The notes: generated by a model not told the origin, from the sequence alone. A stretch of DNA of 46,951 nt from an uncultured Methanobrevibacter sp. (GCF_902788255.1 NZ_CADAJR010000017.1:1-46951), one strand, 5' to 3'; counted from the stretch's first letter, positions 8,852 through 17,295 are shown. Program-made: numbers and translations.

Positions 8852-9735
8852 TATTTATCCTCCTCATCAGGTGTGATGGAATCCCTTCCTATTTTTGGCT
8901 CAAGCCAACGATACATTTTTTCGGTTAATGGAATTGCAATAAATATTACAATGTAAATTCCTACACAAAATGACAGGAGATTGCTGAACCCTGCAAACGC
9001 CTCAATTTGAGTTTCCAATCCTGGAAATGCCGCCAGAGTCGGACCGATTGCAGCTGCATTCATACTTGCGCTACCCACACCACTTGCCATCGCAAATGCA
9101 TATGGATGCAAAGGAAGGAACGACAGTGAAAATGTCACTAAAAAGCTTATGAAAATTGTTCCGATAACAGTCCCTATAATGAATATTGCAAATACTCCTC
9201 TTGATTCAGGAGAGTTGAATCCATATTTGTCCACAACAACCGCAACATTCGGTTCCCTACCAATTGAATTGGTCATACCTATTGCCTCTTCCTTAAATCC
9301 TAAAAGCAATGCAATCGGAAGAACCAATATTGTAGCCAAGTGACCTACCTCCTGCAATATCAAAGCAGACCCCATTTGAAAAATTAAACCTATTGACTGT
9401 CCGCTTGAAACAGCCAGCTTTGCAATCAAGACGCCAATGAAAAGCATCATTGACCCTTCAGCAATACGTGCCTGTTTTCTTTGAATCCATTTGATAGGTT
9501 TTGCAAGGTAAAAGATAAGACCTAAAATAATCGTATATATCAAAGGCATTATTGTAATTGCAACATCTTTAGTGATTGGAATTTCTATAGTTCCGATTAG
9601 CTCGGCAATAATAACTAAAATAAGCACAGTACCATGTAGGCGATAATCCCTCCATGGATTTTTCTTAAGGATACGTTTATCAGTTTTTTCCCTATAAATA
9701 TGTTCTACCTGCCCATCTTTACCCCTATTAGGAAT
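8851..9735 (-). CDS. DUF3100 membrane protein, copy 1, apparent ATT start
   Basis: A polytopic membrane protein with about eight hydrophobic helices, matching DUF3100 (signature GMTNSIGREPNVAVVVDKYG and HPYAFAMASGVGSASMNAA). The first GTG in frame is at 9627, but the frame stays open for 36 more codons up to a TAG at 9748-9750, encoding a basic cytosolic N-terminus (TDKRILKKNPWRDY) almost identical in copy 2. No ATG, GTG or TTG occurs there. An ATT at 9733-9735 follows GGGGTGG with a 6-nt spacer; starting there gives 294 residues, exactly the length of copy 2. Likely a carboxylate transporter component for the downstream enzymes. Confidence 0.75.
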   Translation of the reverse strand: MPNRGKDGQVEHIYREKTDKRILKKNPWRDYRLHGTVLILVIIAELIGTIEIPITKDVAITIMPLIYTIILGLIFYLAKPIKWIQRKQARIAEGSMMLFIGVLIAKLAVSSGQSIGLIFQMGSALILQEVGHLATILVLPIALLLGFKEEAIGMTNSIGREPNVAVVVDKYGFNSPESRGVFAIFIIGTVIGTIFISFLVTFSLSFLPLHPYAFAMASGVGSASMNAAAIGPTLAAFPGLETQIEAFAGFSNLLSFCVGIYIVIFIAIPLTEKMYRWLEPKIGRDSITPDEEDK

Positions 9736-9741
9736 TCTAAT

Positions 9742-9748
9742 CCACCCC
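9742..9748 (-). promoter_or_regulatory. Shine-Dalgarno site placing the ATT start of DUF3100 copy 1
   Basis: Reads GGGGTGG on the minus strand, with 6 nt (ATTAGA) to the proposed ATT initiation codon at 9735-9733. No other start codon is in frame between here and GTG 9627, which is 115 nt away from this site. Confidence 0.55.
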
Positions 9749-9891
9749 TAAAAATTGAGATATATCAAAATTTGTAATATCTATTATACTTTAATTCAAG
9801 CATATTATATAAATTAATAGCATCGAAACAAAAAAAGTACACTAAATAAGAAAAAAGAAAAATGGTGAATTTCACTAAAAAGGAAAAGAAG

Positions 9892-10380
9892 TTATGCCGG
9901 AACACCACTTAGAACCAGAATAACATGAGCTACAACAGCAGATCCAAGATAGGTTGAAGCGATAACTAAAACTGTAACAATTATAGCACGCAAACCAAGC
10001 GCCTTAAATTCATTCCAGCTTTTACCCATCCCAATACCTACATATGCCAGAAATACGGTAACAATAGATAAAAGTTCAATTTTTGAAACATAATATGAAA
10101 CAAGTTCTGCTGTAGGCATTCCAGGAAATGCTAAAATAATTCCCATTACACTTATGTAAATAATGGAAGAGATGTTCAACGGAAGTTCCCTTTCCATCCA
10201 TACACCTAAAAGAGTTATCAGGGAAAGAATGCCCATACCAATCAATGAATCCTGAATAGGATGTTTGTAACCTACATAATTACCAATCACAGTAATTACT
10301 GAAAATATTGCTAAAAGTAAAATCCAATTTAAGATTCCCTGAACTGAAACATTTTCAGTACCATCAATTAAATCAGGCAT
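9892..10380 (-). CDS. Small partner membrane protein of the DUF3100 pair, copy 2
   Basis: 162 residues and a close paralogue of 8360-8851; it starts MPDLIDGTENVSVQGILNW and has the same GIGMGKSWNEFKALGLRA loop. About five hydrophobic helices. The ATG overlaps the stop of the DUF3100 gene by 1 nt with GGAGGATGAATA in front, again implying coupled translation. Retention of both copies suggests either gene dosage or different substrate preferences. Confidence 0.75.
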   Translation of the reverse strand: MPDLIDGTENVSVQGILNWILLLAIFSVITVIGNYVGYKHPIQDSLIGMGILSLITLLGVWMERELPLNISSIIYISVMGIILAFPGMPTAELVSYYVSKIELLSIVTVFLAYVGIGMGKSWNEFKALGLRAIIVTVLVIASTYLGSAVVAHVILVLSGVPA

Positions 10381-11264
10381 TATTCATCCTCCGGAACAAT
10401 AGCTTTTCTGCCAATTTTTGGCTCTAAAAATGCATATAATTTCTCAGTCAATGGAATTGCAATAAATATTACAATATAGATTCCAATTGAAAATGACAGG
10501 AGATTACTGAATCCTGCAAATGCCTCAATTTGAGTTTCCAATCCCGGAAATGCCGCCAGAGTCGGACCCAGTGATGCTGCATTCATACTTGCACTTCCCA
10601 CACCAGAAGCCATAGCAAATGCATATGGATGCAACGGCAAAATAGATACACATATACTTGTCAAGAAACTTATGAAAACAGTACCAATAATTGTTCCCAC
10701 AATAAACAATGCAAAAATTCCCCTTGATTCAGGTGAATTAAATCCATATTTATCTACAACAACTGCAACTTCAGGTTCCCTCCCTATGGAGTTGGTCATA
10801 CCAATTGTTTCCCGTTTAAATCCTAAAAGTAAAGCAACAGGAAGTGCAATGAAAATAGTTGCCAAATGCCCAAGTTCCTGGAACAGTAATGCAGGACCCA
10901 TTTCAAAGAGAAGATGCATTGATTGTCCACTGGAAACAGCCAGTTTTGCAATCAAAATACCTATAAAAAGCATCATTGCCCCTTCAGCAACACGGGACTG
11001 TTTTCTTTCAATCCATTTGATTGGTTTTGCCAAATAGAATACCAAACCTAAAACCATTGTATATAGCAGAGGCATTATTGAAACTTCAACACCTTTTGTA
11101 AGAGGTATTTTAATCGGACCTATCAACTCTGCAATTATCACTAAAACAAGTACAGTTATATGCAAACCATAATCTCGCCAAGGATTTTTCTTTAAAATAC
11201 GTTTATCAGTTTTTTGACGATATAAATGTTGAATTTCATTCGTTGAAGAATCTTGATCAGGAAT
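10380..11264 (-). CDS. DUF3100 membrane protein, copy 2, apparent ATT start
   Basis: A paralogue of 8851-9735 with the same GMTNSIGREPEVAVVVDKYG and MASGVGSASMNAA segments and about eight membrane helices. The first in-frame TTG (11165) lies just before the first membrane helix and would remove the conserved basic segment TDKRILKKNPWRDY. The frame is open upstream to a TGA. The only plausible start is ATT at 11262-11264, 5 nt after GGGGGAG; an ATG at 11276-11278 is in another frame and closes after 28 codons. The ATT start gives 294 residues, as in copy 1. This is the promoter-proximal gene of the whole tricarboxylate region. Confidence 0.75.
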   Translation of the reverse strand: MPDQDSSTNEIQHLYRQKTDKRILKKNPWRDYGLHITVLVLVIIAELIGPIKIPLTKGVEVSIMPLLYTMVLGLVFYLAKPIKWIERKQSRVAEGAMMLFIGILIAKLAVSSGQSMHLLFEMGPALLFQELGHLATIFIALPVALLLGFKRETIGMTNSIGREPEVAVVVDKYGFNSPESRGIFALFIVGTIIGTVFISFLTSICVSILPLHPYAFAMASGVGSASMNAASLGPTLAAFPGLETQIEAFAGFSNLLSFSIGIYIVIFIAIPLTEKLYAFLEPKIGRKAIVPEDE

Positions 11265-11269
11265 TGTAT

Positions 11270-11276
11270 CTCCCCC
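11270..11276 (-). promoter_or_regulatory. Shine-Dalgarno site placing the ATT start of DUF3100 copy 2
   Basis: GGGGGAG on the minus strand, 5 nt before ATT at 11264-11262. It corresponds in position to GGGGTGG in copy 1, and in both the codon after ATT is CCT (Pro). Confidence 0.55.
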
Positions 11277-11470
11277 ATATATGAGATAAAATATGCTATC
11301 TATTTTATACTCTCAAAATTGTAGTATTTAAATTAATAGGATTCAAATTGAAAAAGTTCTTAAAATATGAAAAAAATTGGGAAAAATTTAAAATTTAATT
11401 CACAAAATGTGAATTTAATTAAATCCTAAAAAATAGGCAAAAATTAAAAATAGAGATTATGAATACTTAT

Positions 11471-12733
11471 TCAACCTAAATTCATTCTGCAAATAGGTTT
11501 TGACAAATGACGCCTTGCAGAAACTGGTGTTTCATAAAATTGAGCATTATCCAAATTACGATGAATTTTAATAGGAACTTTTTCATTTGACTCAATTCTA
11601 TTTCCACATTTTCTGCATTTGAAACCCTTGTTCTTTCCTGCGGAAGTCATTCTTTTTCCGCACTCGCACACAGGATTTTCATATTCAACATCGTTCAGTT
11701 CAATTACCTGAAATTTTTCAATGTTGAATGTATTCTGCTCACCTATTCCCCCATAAACCTTGATTATATCTCCAGGGTGCAAATAGGATACAGTTTTTCT
11801 GAAATTTTTTGTAGGTTCATAAGCACCACATTCAATCTCTCCGGACTCATCAGCAATGTAAAAGAACATGTGTCCACCATCAATGATTGTGGGCTTGTTT
11901 TTTACTTTTCCGGTTACCTCATAACACCCGAACTGTTTCATATCGGAAATTTTAGATGCCTTTTGAATATGCATATCTGTATGCTGGTTTGTCTTGAAAA
12001 TGCACCAGTCAACAATAGGTTCTGAAACTTTAACTATATCTTTGGCCAATTTCAGTGCCTCGACATTGTTTGATCTGATTCCATATAAGACAGGACACGG
12101 TGTTTTGGGTTCAATTGCAATGTAATCTTCAGAATAGTCAATATTTTCAAAAGTGTCCGGAAATGTCTGCCTGTCCATCTCATAAACAGATTCATGATCG
12201 ATTTGTCTTTTGGTACCATAATTTTCAGACGCCCGGTAGGCCAGAAGTTCAAAAGTATAATCACTAAGAGGAAGACCGATTGCTGCAATAGAGCCGATTA
12301 TTCCTCTTCCCTTTTTAAACTTGTGAATTTCACATCCAATGGATTTTCCAAACTTTTCAGCCTCATCAATTGTAATGAATTCATATATTGCTCTGAATGC
12401 ATAATCCTGCATTTTCTTTGTAATTTCCCCATCATAAAAGATGACCCCAGGATTTGTATTGTCACAATCAAACATTGACAGCTTTTCGACTTTTTTAAGA
12501 ACGATTTCCTTTGCCAAATTAGCCTTTGAATCATTCAATATCTTTAAAGCCACACCCCCATTTCCACGGGTTTTAAAACGGGCAAACGGATTTAATCTAA
12601 TCAATCGAGGATAGTCAACCAAATCTATTCCATTGTCTTTAAATTCGTTGATGATTTGGCTTGCAAGAAATGTTGTGCACATACCATCCGGAGAATCCGT
12701 ATCATCAATTCCAATATATAAATACTTAATCAA
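11471..12733 (-). CDS. tiaS: tRNA(Ile2) 2-agmatinylcytidine synthetase
   Basis: About 420 residues, full length for TiaS, the archaeal enzyme that uses ATP and agmatine to modify the wobble cytidine of the AUA-decoding tRNA(Ile). Landmarks: YLYIGIDDTDSPDGMCTTF at the start, RLNPFARFKTRGNGGVALK, GRGIIGSIAAIGLPL, an OB-fold region (about 270-340) and a C-terminal zinc ribbon with CECGKRMTSAGKNKGFKCRKCG. The start is uncertain: GTG at 12739 lies inside the AGGTGAT ribosome-binding site, TTG at 12733 is 1 nt from it, and ATT at 12730 is 4 nt from it. I give the TTG conservatively. Confidence 0.93.
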   Translation of the reverse strand: MIKYLYIGIDDTDSPDGMCTTFLASQIINEFKDNGIDLVDYPRLIRLNPFARFKTRGNGGVALKILNDSKANLAKEIVLKKVEKLSMFDCDNTNPGVIFYDGEITKKMQDYAFRAIYEFITIDEAEKFGKSIGCEIHKFKKGRGIIGSIAAIGLPLSDYTFELLAYRASENYGTKRQIDHESVYEMDRQTFPDTFENIDYSEDYIAIEPKTPCPVLYGIRSNNVEALKLAKDIVKVSEPIVDWCIFKTNQHTDMHIQKASKISDMKQFGCYEVTGKVKNKPTIIDGGHMFFYIADESGEIECGAYEPTKNFRKTVSYLHPGDIIKVYGGIGEQNTFNIEKFQVIELNDVEYENPVCECGKRMTSAGKNKGFKCRKCGNRIESNEKVPIKIHRNLDNAQFYETPVSARRHLSKPICRMNLG

Positions 12734-12793
12734 AATCACCTACTAAAATATATTTAAAGTTAAAATCATATATAGTTTAACAGAGGTATTTAG

Positions 12794-13726
12794 ATGTTAA
12801 CACGAAGCCAACTATTACACAATATTGAAAACTTATTGACCTCACAGGGTTTTAAAACCTCAGATATTTATGATCAGGGTTCATTTGATATTGTAGCAAG
12901 AAAAAATCTGCAGATATTACTCTTAAAAACCTTTCTCAACATCGACAGTATCAATGAACAGAATGCACACGAAATGAAGCAGCTGGCAAACATATTCCTG
13001 GCATCTCCCATAATTATCGGGGAGAAATCAAGAAATGGACTGTTGGAAGAGGGAGTAATATACGAAAGGTATGAAATTCCAACCATTGGCTTTGAAACAT
13101 TAAAGAATATGATAGTGTATGGAGAATACCCTGAAATTCTTGCGGACCGTGGAGGATACTTTGTAAAGATTGACGGAAATGTCATCAAACAATACCGTGA
13201 AGAATACTCAATGTCACTTAAGGATTTGGCAAACCTGGCCCACGTATCCCGTGCAACAATGTATAAATACGAAAACGGAATTGTAAGGGCGAATACCGAA
13301 ACTGCAATGATACTTGAAGAGATCCTAAACACCAAGGTGACATTGGACATAGATTTACTGCAGCAACCGCAAAAAGACAACATCAAGTATAGTGATGATG
13401 TCAATGACTTGTCAAAACTTGGATATGGCGTATTAGCCACAAACAAGGGACCATTTGATGCCGTGGCCAAGATGAAAAGTTCAGACAAACACTCCCCATT
13501 AATGACAAATGTCGAAAAGAACAGGAGTGAAAAAACATTGAAAAGAATGGCAATCCCACTTAAGGACTTGTCAATGGTTACAACCTCAGAACCAGTATTC
13601 ATAATAAACAATGACAAAATTAAGGAATCAATCGGCACAGTTCCAGTAATAAAATCATGGGAATTGAAAGAATTTGAAAATTCAAAGGAACTGTTGAAGA
13701 TGATTAAGGAAAGAAAGGAAAATTAG
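12794..13726 (+). CDS. Archaeal HTH-type transcriptional regulator (XRE-like)
   Basis: 310 residues with a helix-turn-helix at about 135-190 (YREEYSMSLKDLANLAHVSRATMYKYENG), preceded by an N-terminal alpha/beta domain (1-115) and followed by a C-terminal region ending near VPVIKSWELKEF. This architecture matches the conserved euryarchaeal 'putative HTH-type transcriptional regulatory protein' family; targets are unknown. The ATG follows GAGGT with good spacing. It is divergent from tiaS and 9 nt upstream of the Cys-rich gene, probably in one operon with it. Confidence 0.85.
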   Translation: MLTRSQLLHNIENLLTSQGFKTSDIYDQGSFDIVARKNLQILLLKTFLNIDSINEQNAHEMKQLANIFLASPIIIGEKSRNGLLEEGVIYERYEIPTIGFETLKNMIVYGEYPEILADRGGYFVKIDGNVIKQYREEYSMSLKDLANLAHVSRATMYKYENGIVRANTETAMILEEILNTKVTLDIDLLQQPQKDNIKYSDDVNDLSKLGYGVLATNKGPFDAVAKMKSSDKHSPLMTNVEKNRSEKTLKRMAIPLKDLSMVTTSEPVFIINNDKIKESIGTVPVIKSWELKEFENSKELLKMIKERKEN

Positions 13727-13735
13727 CGTGATAAT

Positions 13736-14122
13736 ATGGAAGACTTACAGATAACTGATATGGAAAACTATCCGATAAAATGGGTTTGCAACTTTAAGGG
13801 CCAAAGAGCCATTGGAATCTGTGGAAAAACACAAAAAATAGCAATGTTTGCTTCAGATGAACGTGTTTCAAGAATTCTCGACGATATTGTCATTGGAACC
13901 GATGAAGAACAGGAAGGATACGGTTGTGAAGAAAAGGACAGATGCTGCAATTTTGAATGTGAACTGTGTGAAATCTCACCAAGGCAATATCTGCAGATTA
14001 CAGGCAAAAAACCATCCAACAAAAACATAAAAGATTTAATAAATGGACTGGCTGATTTAAACCAATCCCTTGAAGATGATGGTCACGTTCCTTTTGAAGA
14101 ATATGAAATTGTTAAACTTTAG
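13736..14122 (+). CDS. Cys-rich conserved protein, 128 aa, possible metal binder
   Basis: No family recognised. Acidic and soluble, with seven cysteines at 18, 29, 64, 70, 71, 75 and 78; the cluster GCEEKDRCCNFECELC (63-78) looks like a metal or Fe-S site. The ATG follows GTGAT with a 3-nt spacer. It trails the HTH regulator by 9 nt, hinting at a sensor or accessory role for that regulator (inference). Its 3' end overlaps the convergent gene by 4 nt. Confidence 0.65.
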   Translation: MEDLQITDMENYPIKWVCNFKGQRAIGICGKTQKIAMFASDERVSRILDDIVIGTDEEQEGYGCEEKDRCCNFECELCEISPRQYLQITGKKPSNKNIKDLINGLADLNQSLEDDGHVPFEEYEIVKL

Positions 14123-14913
14123 AACTGTTTTAACAGTTCAAAGTCTTCTTTAGCTTCACTTACCTTAGCGACACCCATACAAATAGCATCGACAAAATCG
14201 ACATTACTATAAAAGGTGAATGCTTCTTTTGGTTTCAATACCCCTGCCGCAAGGATTCTTGTGGCGATTATTTTTTTGTTTAAGCTTTTAATTTTATCAA
14301 TGAATTCCTGTCTCTGGGAGGCATTGAATGCACTGATGTCCATCATATATGATAAGCTGTTATAGGGAATCATGTAAAAATCAAACAGGTCCATATCCAG
14401 ATTATCGGCAATCAGGTCGCTTGTTCTTGATGGAAATGCTGTCACCAATCCTGAAAGAGAACCTGCATCATTTATTCTGTTCAGTATTCTTGAGGTCAGT
14501 CTCCAGTCATATGCATCAGTTATGAACTCATCAACAAGCATCAAAGGACAGTCATAAGTGGAAAACAGCTCAATGTCCTCGTCCCAATCAACTTCCTTTG
14601 CAACCTCATAATTAGGATTCAAATAGTCAACATCACTTTTTCCGATTGTTGCAATAACCTTCATCTTACAGCCCGCATCAACGGCCAGGTCATATGCTTT
14701 CAATAAATTATCATCATTGACAAGGTTTATTGCCCTGACACCCTGATTATATGATTCAATGATGACCTCAGAGGCATTTTGAGGATCATTATATAAGTCA
14801 TCAAGGTAAAGTCGTGACCTGTGGCCATAATACAGCTCGGCCATGAATGGACCATAACCTAAAATTGTCTGTGGAATAACTTTTTGCTTATACTCCAAAT
14901 CCTCAAAAAACAT
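14119..14913 (-). CDS. TIM-barrel protein, aldo/keto reductase-like
   Basis: 264 residues, soluble. Repeated strand-helix units (GVRAINLVND, GCKMKVIATIGK, CPLMLVDEF, DLFDFYMIPYNSLSY, KKIIATRILAAGVLKP, VDFVDAICMGVAK) fit an (alpha/beta)8 barrel, and the late order resembles aldo/keto reductases. The canonical Asp-Tyr-Lys-His tetrad is not evident, so enzyme activity is uncertain. It starts 7 nt after the YbjQ-family gene stops, so the two are probably one operon. Confidence 0.6.
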   Translation of the reverse strand: MFFEDLEYKQKVIPQTILGYGPFMAELYYGHRSRLYLDDLYNDPQNASEVIIESYNQGVRAINLVNDDNLLKAYDLAVDAGCKMKVIATIGKSDVDYLNPNYEVAKEVDWDEDIELFSTYDCPLMLVDEFITDAYDWRLTSRILNRINDAGSLSGLVTAFPSRTSDLIADNLDMDLFDFYMIPYNSLSYMMDISAFNASQRQEFIDKIKSLNKKIIATRILAAGVLKPKEAFTFYSNVDFVDAICMGVAKVSEAKEDFELLKQF

Positions 14914-14919
14914 GAATAT

Positions 14920-15258
14920 CTATTCCTTTTCGACAACTACTGCTGTTCCATATACCAGAATTTCCTGCATTACATCAGAAATTTCATTTGAATCGAATCT
15001 GATTGCAACAATTCCATTTGCGCCCAATTCCTTTGCATGATCAATTGCTCTTTGCAACGCTTCTTCACGGGACTCTTCCATCATGGTTACATATTGCCTG
15101 ATTTCCCCACCAAAAAGAGATTTGATTCCTGCACCGATTTGTCCACCGGCACCTCTGCTTCTAACGGTCAAACCATATATAAAACCTTTTGTTTCTACAA
15201 TTCTGTAACCCGGTACGTCATTTGCTGTTGAAATTACATATTCATCTACTGATACCAT
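14920..15258 (-). CDS. YbjQ/UPF0145 family protein
   Basis: 112 residues from the ATG at 15256-15258, which follows GGTGAT with a 3-nt spacer; an open extension of 18 codons lacks a site. Family hallmarks: an ISTANDVPGYRIVETKGFI start, RSRGAGGQIGAGIKSLFGGE, and REEALQRAIDHAKELGANGIVAIRFD. Known members form pentameric rings and are sometimes called heavy-metal-binding, but the function is unsettled. Cytoplasmic. Confidence 0.88.
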   Translation of the reverse strand: MVSVDEYVISTANDVPGYRIVETKGFIYGLTVRSRGAGGQIGAGIKSLFGGEIRQYVTMMEESREEALQRAIDHAKELGANGIVAIRFDSNEISDVMQEILVYGTAVVVEKE

Positions 15259-15690
15259 ATTATCACCTATTAAGAATATTTCGGGGTCTGAACTTTGACC
15301 CGAGTAACTCAATGATTTTAACTTACTTTTTTAATATTCAATGTTAAATATTTAAAATTATTGGTCTCACTTGAGGAATTTTTTCTATTTAACTTTAATT
15401 TTAACAGTTTTTGTCAAAGCATGAAAAAATTATGAATATGGATAAAAAAATGATTTTTTTATTGAGCATTTACTGTTCCTCCCCATGCAATGTAAATAAT
15501 TTATTAATTTTTTGTTAAATAATTAATGGGAATTAAATTTTACTTATGCATCTTAGGAACAATTTTATATATTTTTAAAAAACAATTGGAATGCGAATAT
15601 TTTATAATTTGTAATATCTTTTAAATATAATAAAACACATAGATTTAATTAATATTTATTATTAAATATTTTAGAAATTATGGTGAAAAT
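15259..15690. other. Gene-free A+T-rich region upstream of serA
   Basis: 432 nt without a credible gene. The longest open stretch with an ATG (from 15433) is under 30 codons and has no ribosome site. An A7/T7 snap-back at 15444-15460 could be a weak structure. The right part holds several TATA-like sequences that could drive serA, and a GGTGAAA site directly before its ATG. No tRNA or riboswitch-like fold is recognised. Confidence 0.5.
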
Positions 15691-17262
15691 ATGAAAGTAT
15701 TAATTGCTGATGCTATTAACGAAAAAGGTATTGAAAATTTAAAGGAAGTAGCTGAAGTTGTTGTTGACACTGAAATTACTCCTGAAGAATTAGCAGATAC
15801 CATCCATGAATACAATGGAATTATTGTAAGAAGCCGGACAAAATTAACTGCAGACATCATTAAAAAAGCTGACAATCTGCAAATCATTGCAAGAGCAGGT
15901 GTTGGAGTGGACAACATCGACCTTGATGCTGCAACCGAAAAAGGTATTATGGTTGTAAACTCACCTGAATCAACTTCCGTAACCGTTGCAGAACATACCA
16001 TGGGATTAATCTTGAGCATGGCCCGTAAAATCTCCATTGCAGACAAATCTGTAAAAGAAGGCAAATGGGAAAAGAAAAAGTTCATGGGCGTTGAACTCAG
16101 AAACAAAACTCTTGGTGTTATCGGTATGGGAAGAATCGGTTCACAAGTGGTTAACAGATGCAAAGCATTCGAAATGGATGCAATGGCTTATGATCCATAC
16201 TTACCTGAAGAAGTTGCAAAACAGATGGGTGTAGAATTAACAGATTTGAATACCGTGCTTAAAAACTCTGATTTTATTACAATCCACGTTCCATTAACCC
16301 CTGAAACCGAACATTCAATTTCAACTGAACAATTTGAATTGATGAAAGACACAGCATACATCGTAAACTGTGCCCGTGGTGGAATCATAGATGAAGACGC
16401 TTTATATGATGCATTGGCAAATAATAAGATTGGTGGAGCTGCATTAGACGTATACGAAGAAGAGCCACCAGAAGAATCAAAATTATTCGAACTTGACAAT
16501 ATCGTATTAACCCCTCACATTGCTGCTTCAACAAAAGAAGCACAAAGAGACGCAGCTATTATTGTAGCTGATGAAATCATTGAACTGGCTAAAGGAAACA
16601 ATCCTAAAAATGTATTAAACATGCCACGTATCGACAATAACACTTACCAAGAGTTAGCTCCATATATGGAATTATGTGAAAAATTAGGTAGTTTCATCTC
16701 ACAAGCTGTAAACGGTAAAATCCAAGAAATTGAAATCATATACAGTGGGGAATTAGCTGAAATCGACAATCTTGAAATATTATCCAGAACTGTTATCCAA
16801 GGTGCAGTAAATCCATTCTTAAGTTCACCTGTAAATGCAGTCAATGCTTCCCTTGTCGCTAAAGACAGAGGAATAAGCATCACTGAAGGCAGAAAAGACA
16901 ATGCAAAAGGATACGAATCATTAATCAAAGTTATTGCAAAAAGTGCAACAGATGTATTCTCAGCTGAAGGTACACACCTGCACGAAGCAAGAATTTTAAA
17001 AGTTAACGGTTACTGGGTGGACGTCATTCCTGAAGGACACATGTTCATCGCAAAATATGAAGATGTACCTGGAAGTATCGGTAAAATTGGTACCAAATTA
17101 GGCGAACATGGAGTAAACATTGGAATTATGCAAGTTGGAAGAGATGAAAAAGGCGGAAGAGCCATCATGGTTCTGACTTTAGATAAAGAAATTCCAAAAG
17201 AAGTTATCAAAGAAATCCAAGCTTTAGACAATGTCTATGAAGCTATTGGATTAGAATTATAA
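15691..17262 (+). CDS. serA: D-3-phosphoglycerate dehydrogenase
   Basis: 523 residues, the long form of the family. Order: substrate-binding part (1-95), NAD-binding Rossmann domain with [15 protein letters not shown] (about 142-156), catalytic Arg in [13 protein letters not shown], Glu in [11 protein letters not shown] and His in [12 protein letters not shown], then an intervening regulatory domain (about 320-445) and a C-terminal ACT domain ([24 protein letters not shown]). It oxidises 3-phosphoglycerate to 3-phosphohydroxypyruvate, the first step of serine synthesis; the ACT domain suggests serine feedback. Monocistronic, ending in a shared terminator. Confidence 0.96.
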   Translation: MKVLIADAINEKGIENLKEVAEVVVDTEITPEELADTIHEYNGIIVRSRTKLTADIIKKADNLQIIARAGVGVDNIDLDAATEKGIMVVNSPESTSVTVAEHTMGLILSMARKISIADKSVKEGKWEKKKFMGVELRNKTLGVIGMGRIGSQVVNRCKAFEMDAMAYDPYLPEEVAKQMGVELTDLNTVLKNSDFITIHVPLTPETEHSISTEQFELMKDTAYIVNCARGGIIDEDALYDALANNKIGGAALDVYEEEPPEESKLFELDNIVLTPHIAASTKEAQRDAAIIVADEIIELAKGNNPKNVLNMPRIDNNTYQELAPYMELCEKLGSFISQAVNGKIQEIEIIYSGELAEIDNLEILSRTVIQGAVNPFLSSPVNAVNASLVAKDRGISITEGRKDNAKGYESLIKVIAKSATDVFSAEGTHLHEARILKVNGYWVDVIPEGHMFIAKYEDVPGSIGKIGTKLGEHGVNIGIMQVGRDEKGGRAIMVLTLDKEIPKEVIKEIQALDNVYEAIGLEL

Positions 17263-17291
17263 AAAACAATTTTTCACCATAATTGTTTTTT
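17261..17291. terminator. Bidirectional terminator between serA and the JAMM gene
   Basis: A perfect 11-bp inverted repeat, AAAAAACAATT (17261-17271) and AATTGTTTTTT (17281-17291), with a 9-nt loop and further T tracts after it. It sits between two convergent genes, and poly-U tracts are the usual archaeal termination signal. Confidence 0.6.
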
Positions 17292-17295
17292 ATTT

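Larger units (their letters stand above)
8360..11264 (-). repeat. Tandem duplication of the DUF3100 gene pair with its leader
   Basis: Units 8360-9735 and 9892-11264 each hold a DUF3100 gene followed by its small partner with a 1-nt stop/start overlap. The proteins are closely similar along their whole length, and both units begin after a similar A+T-rich leader (CTATTAATTT motif upstream of each). It is a direct, adjacent duplication. Divergence is mostly conservative, so both copies appear to be under selection. Confidence 0.8.

Noticed and set aside
9625-9627. GTG at 9627 as the start of DUF3100 copy 1
   Set aside because: It removes a conserved basic segment shared with copy 2 and has no ribosome site at a usable distance; the ATT at 9735 has one.
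10672-11037. Plus-strand open frames inside the DUF3100, adhesin, serA and aldehyde dehydrogenase genes
   Set aside because: They are antisense shadows of well-supported genes, with no family resemblance or ribosome sites.
11195-11278. ATG at 11278 plus a -1 slip at an A-rich run as the way to make DUF3100 copy 2
   Set aside because: Copy 1 has the same A run but no ATG in the corresponding frame, which is closed by a TAG shortly upstream. The mechanism would not be shared.
15433-15519. 28-codon open frame in the gap before serA
   Set aside because: No ribosome site, low-complexity composition, and no resemblance to a known small protein.
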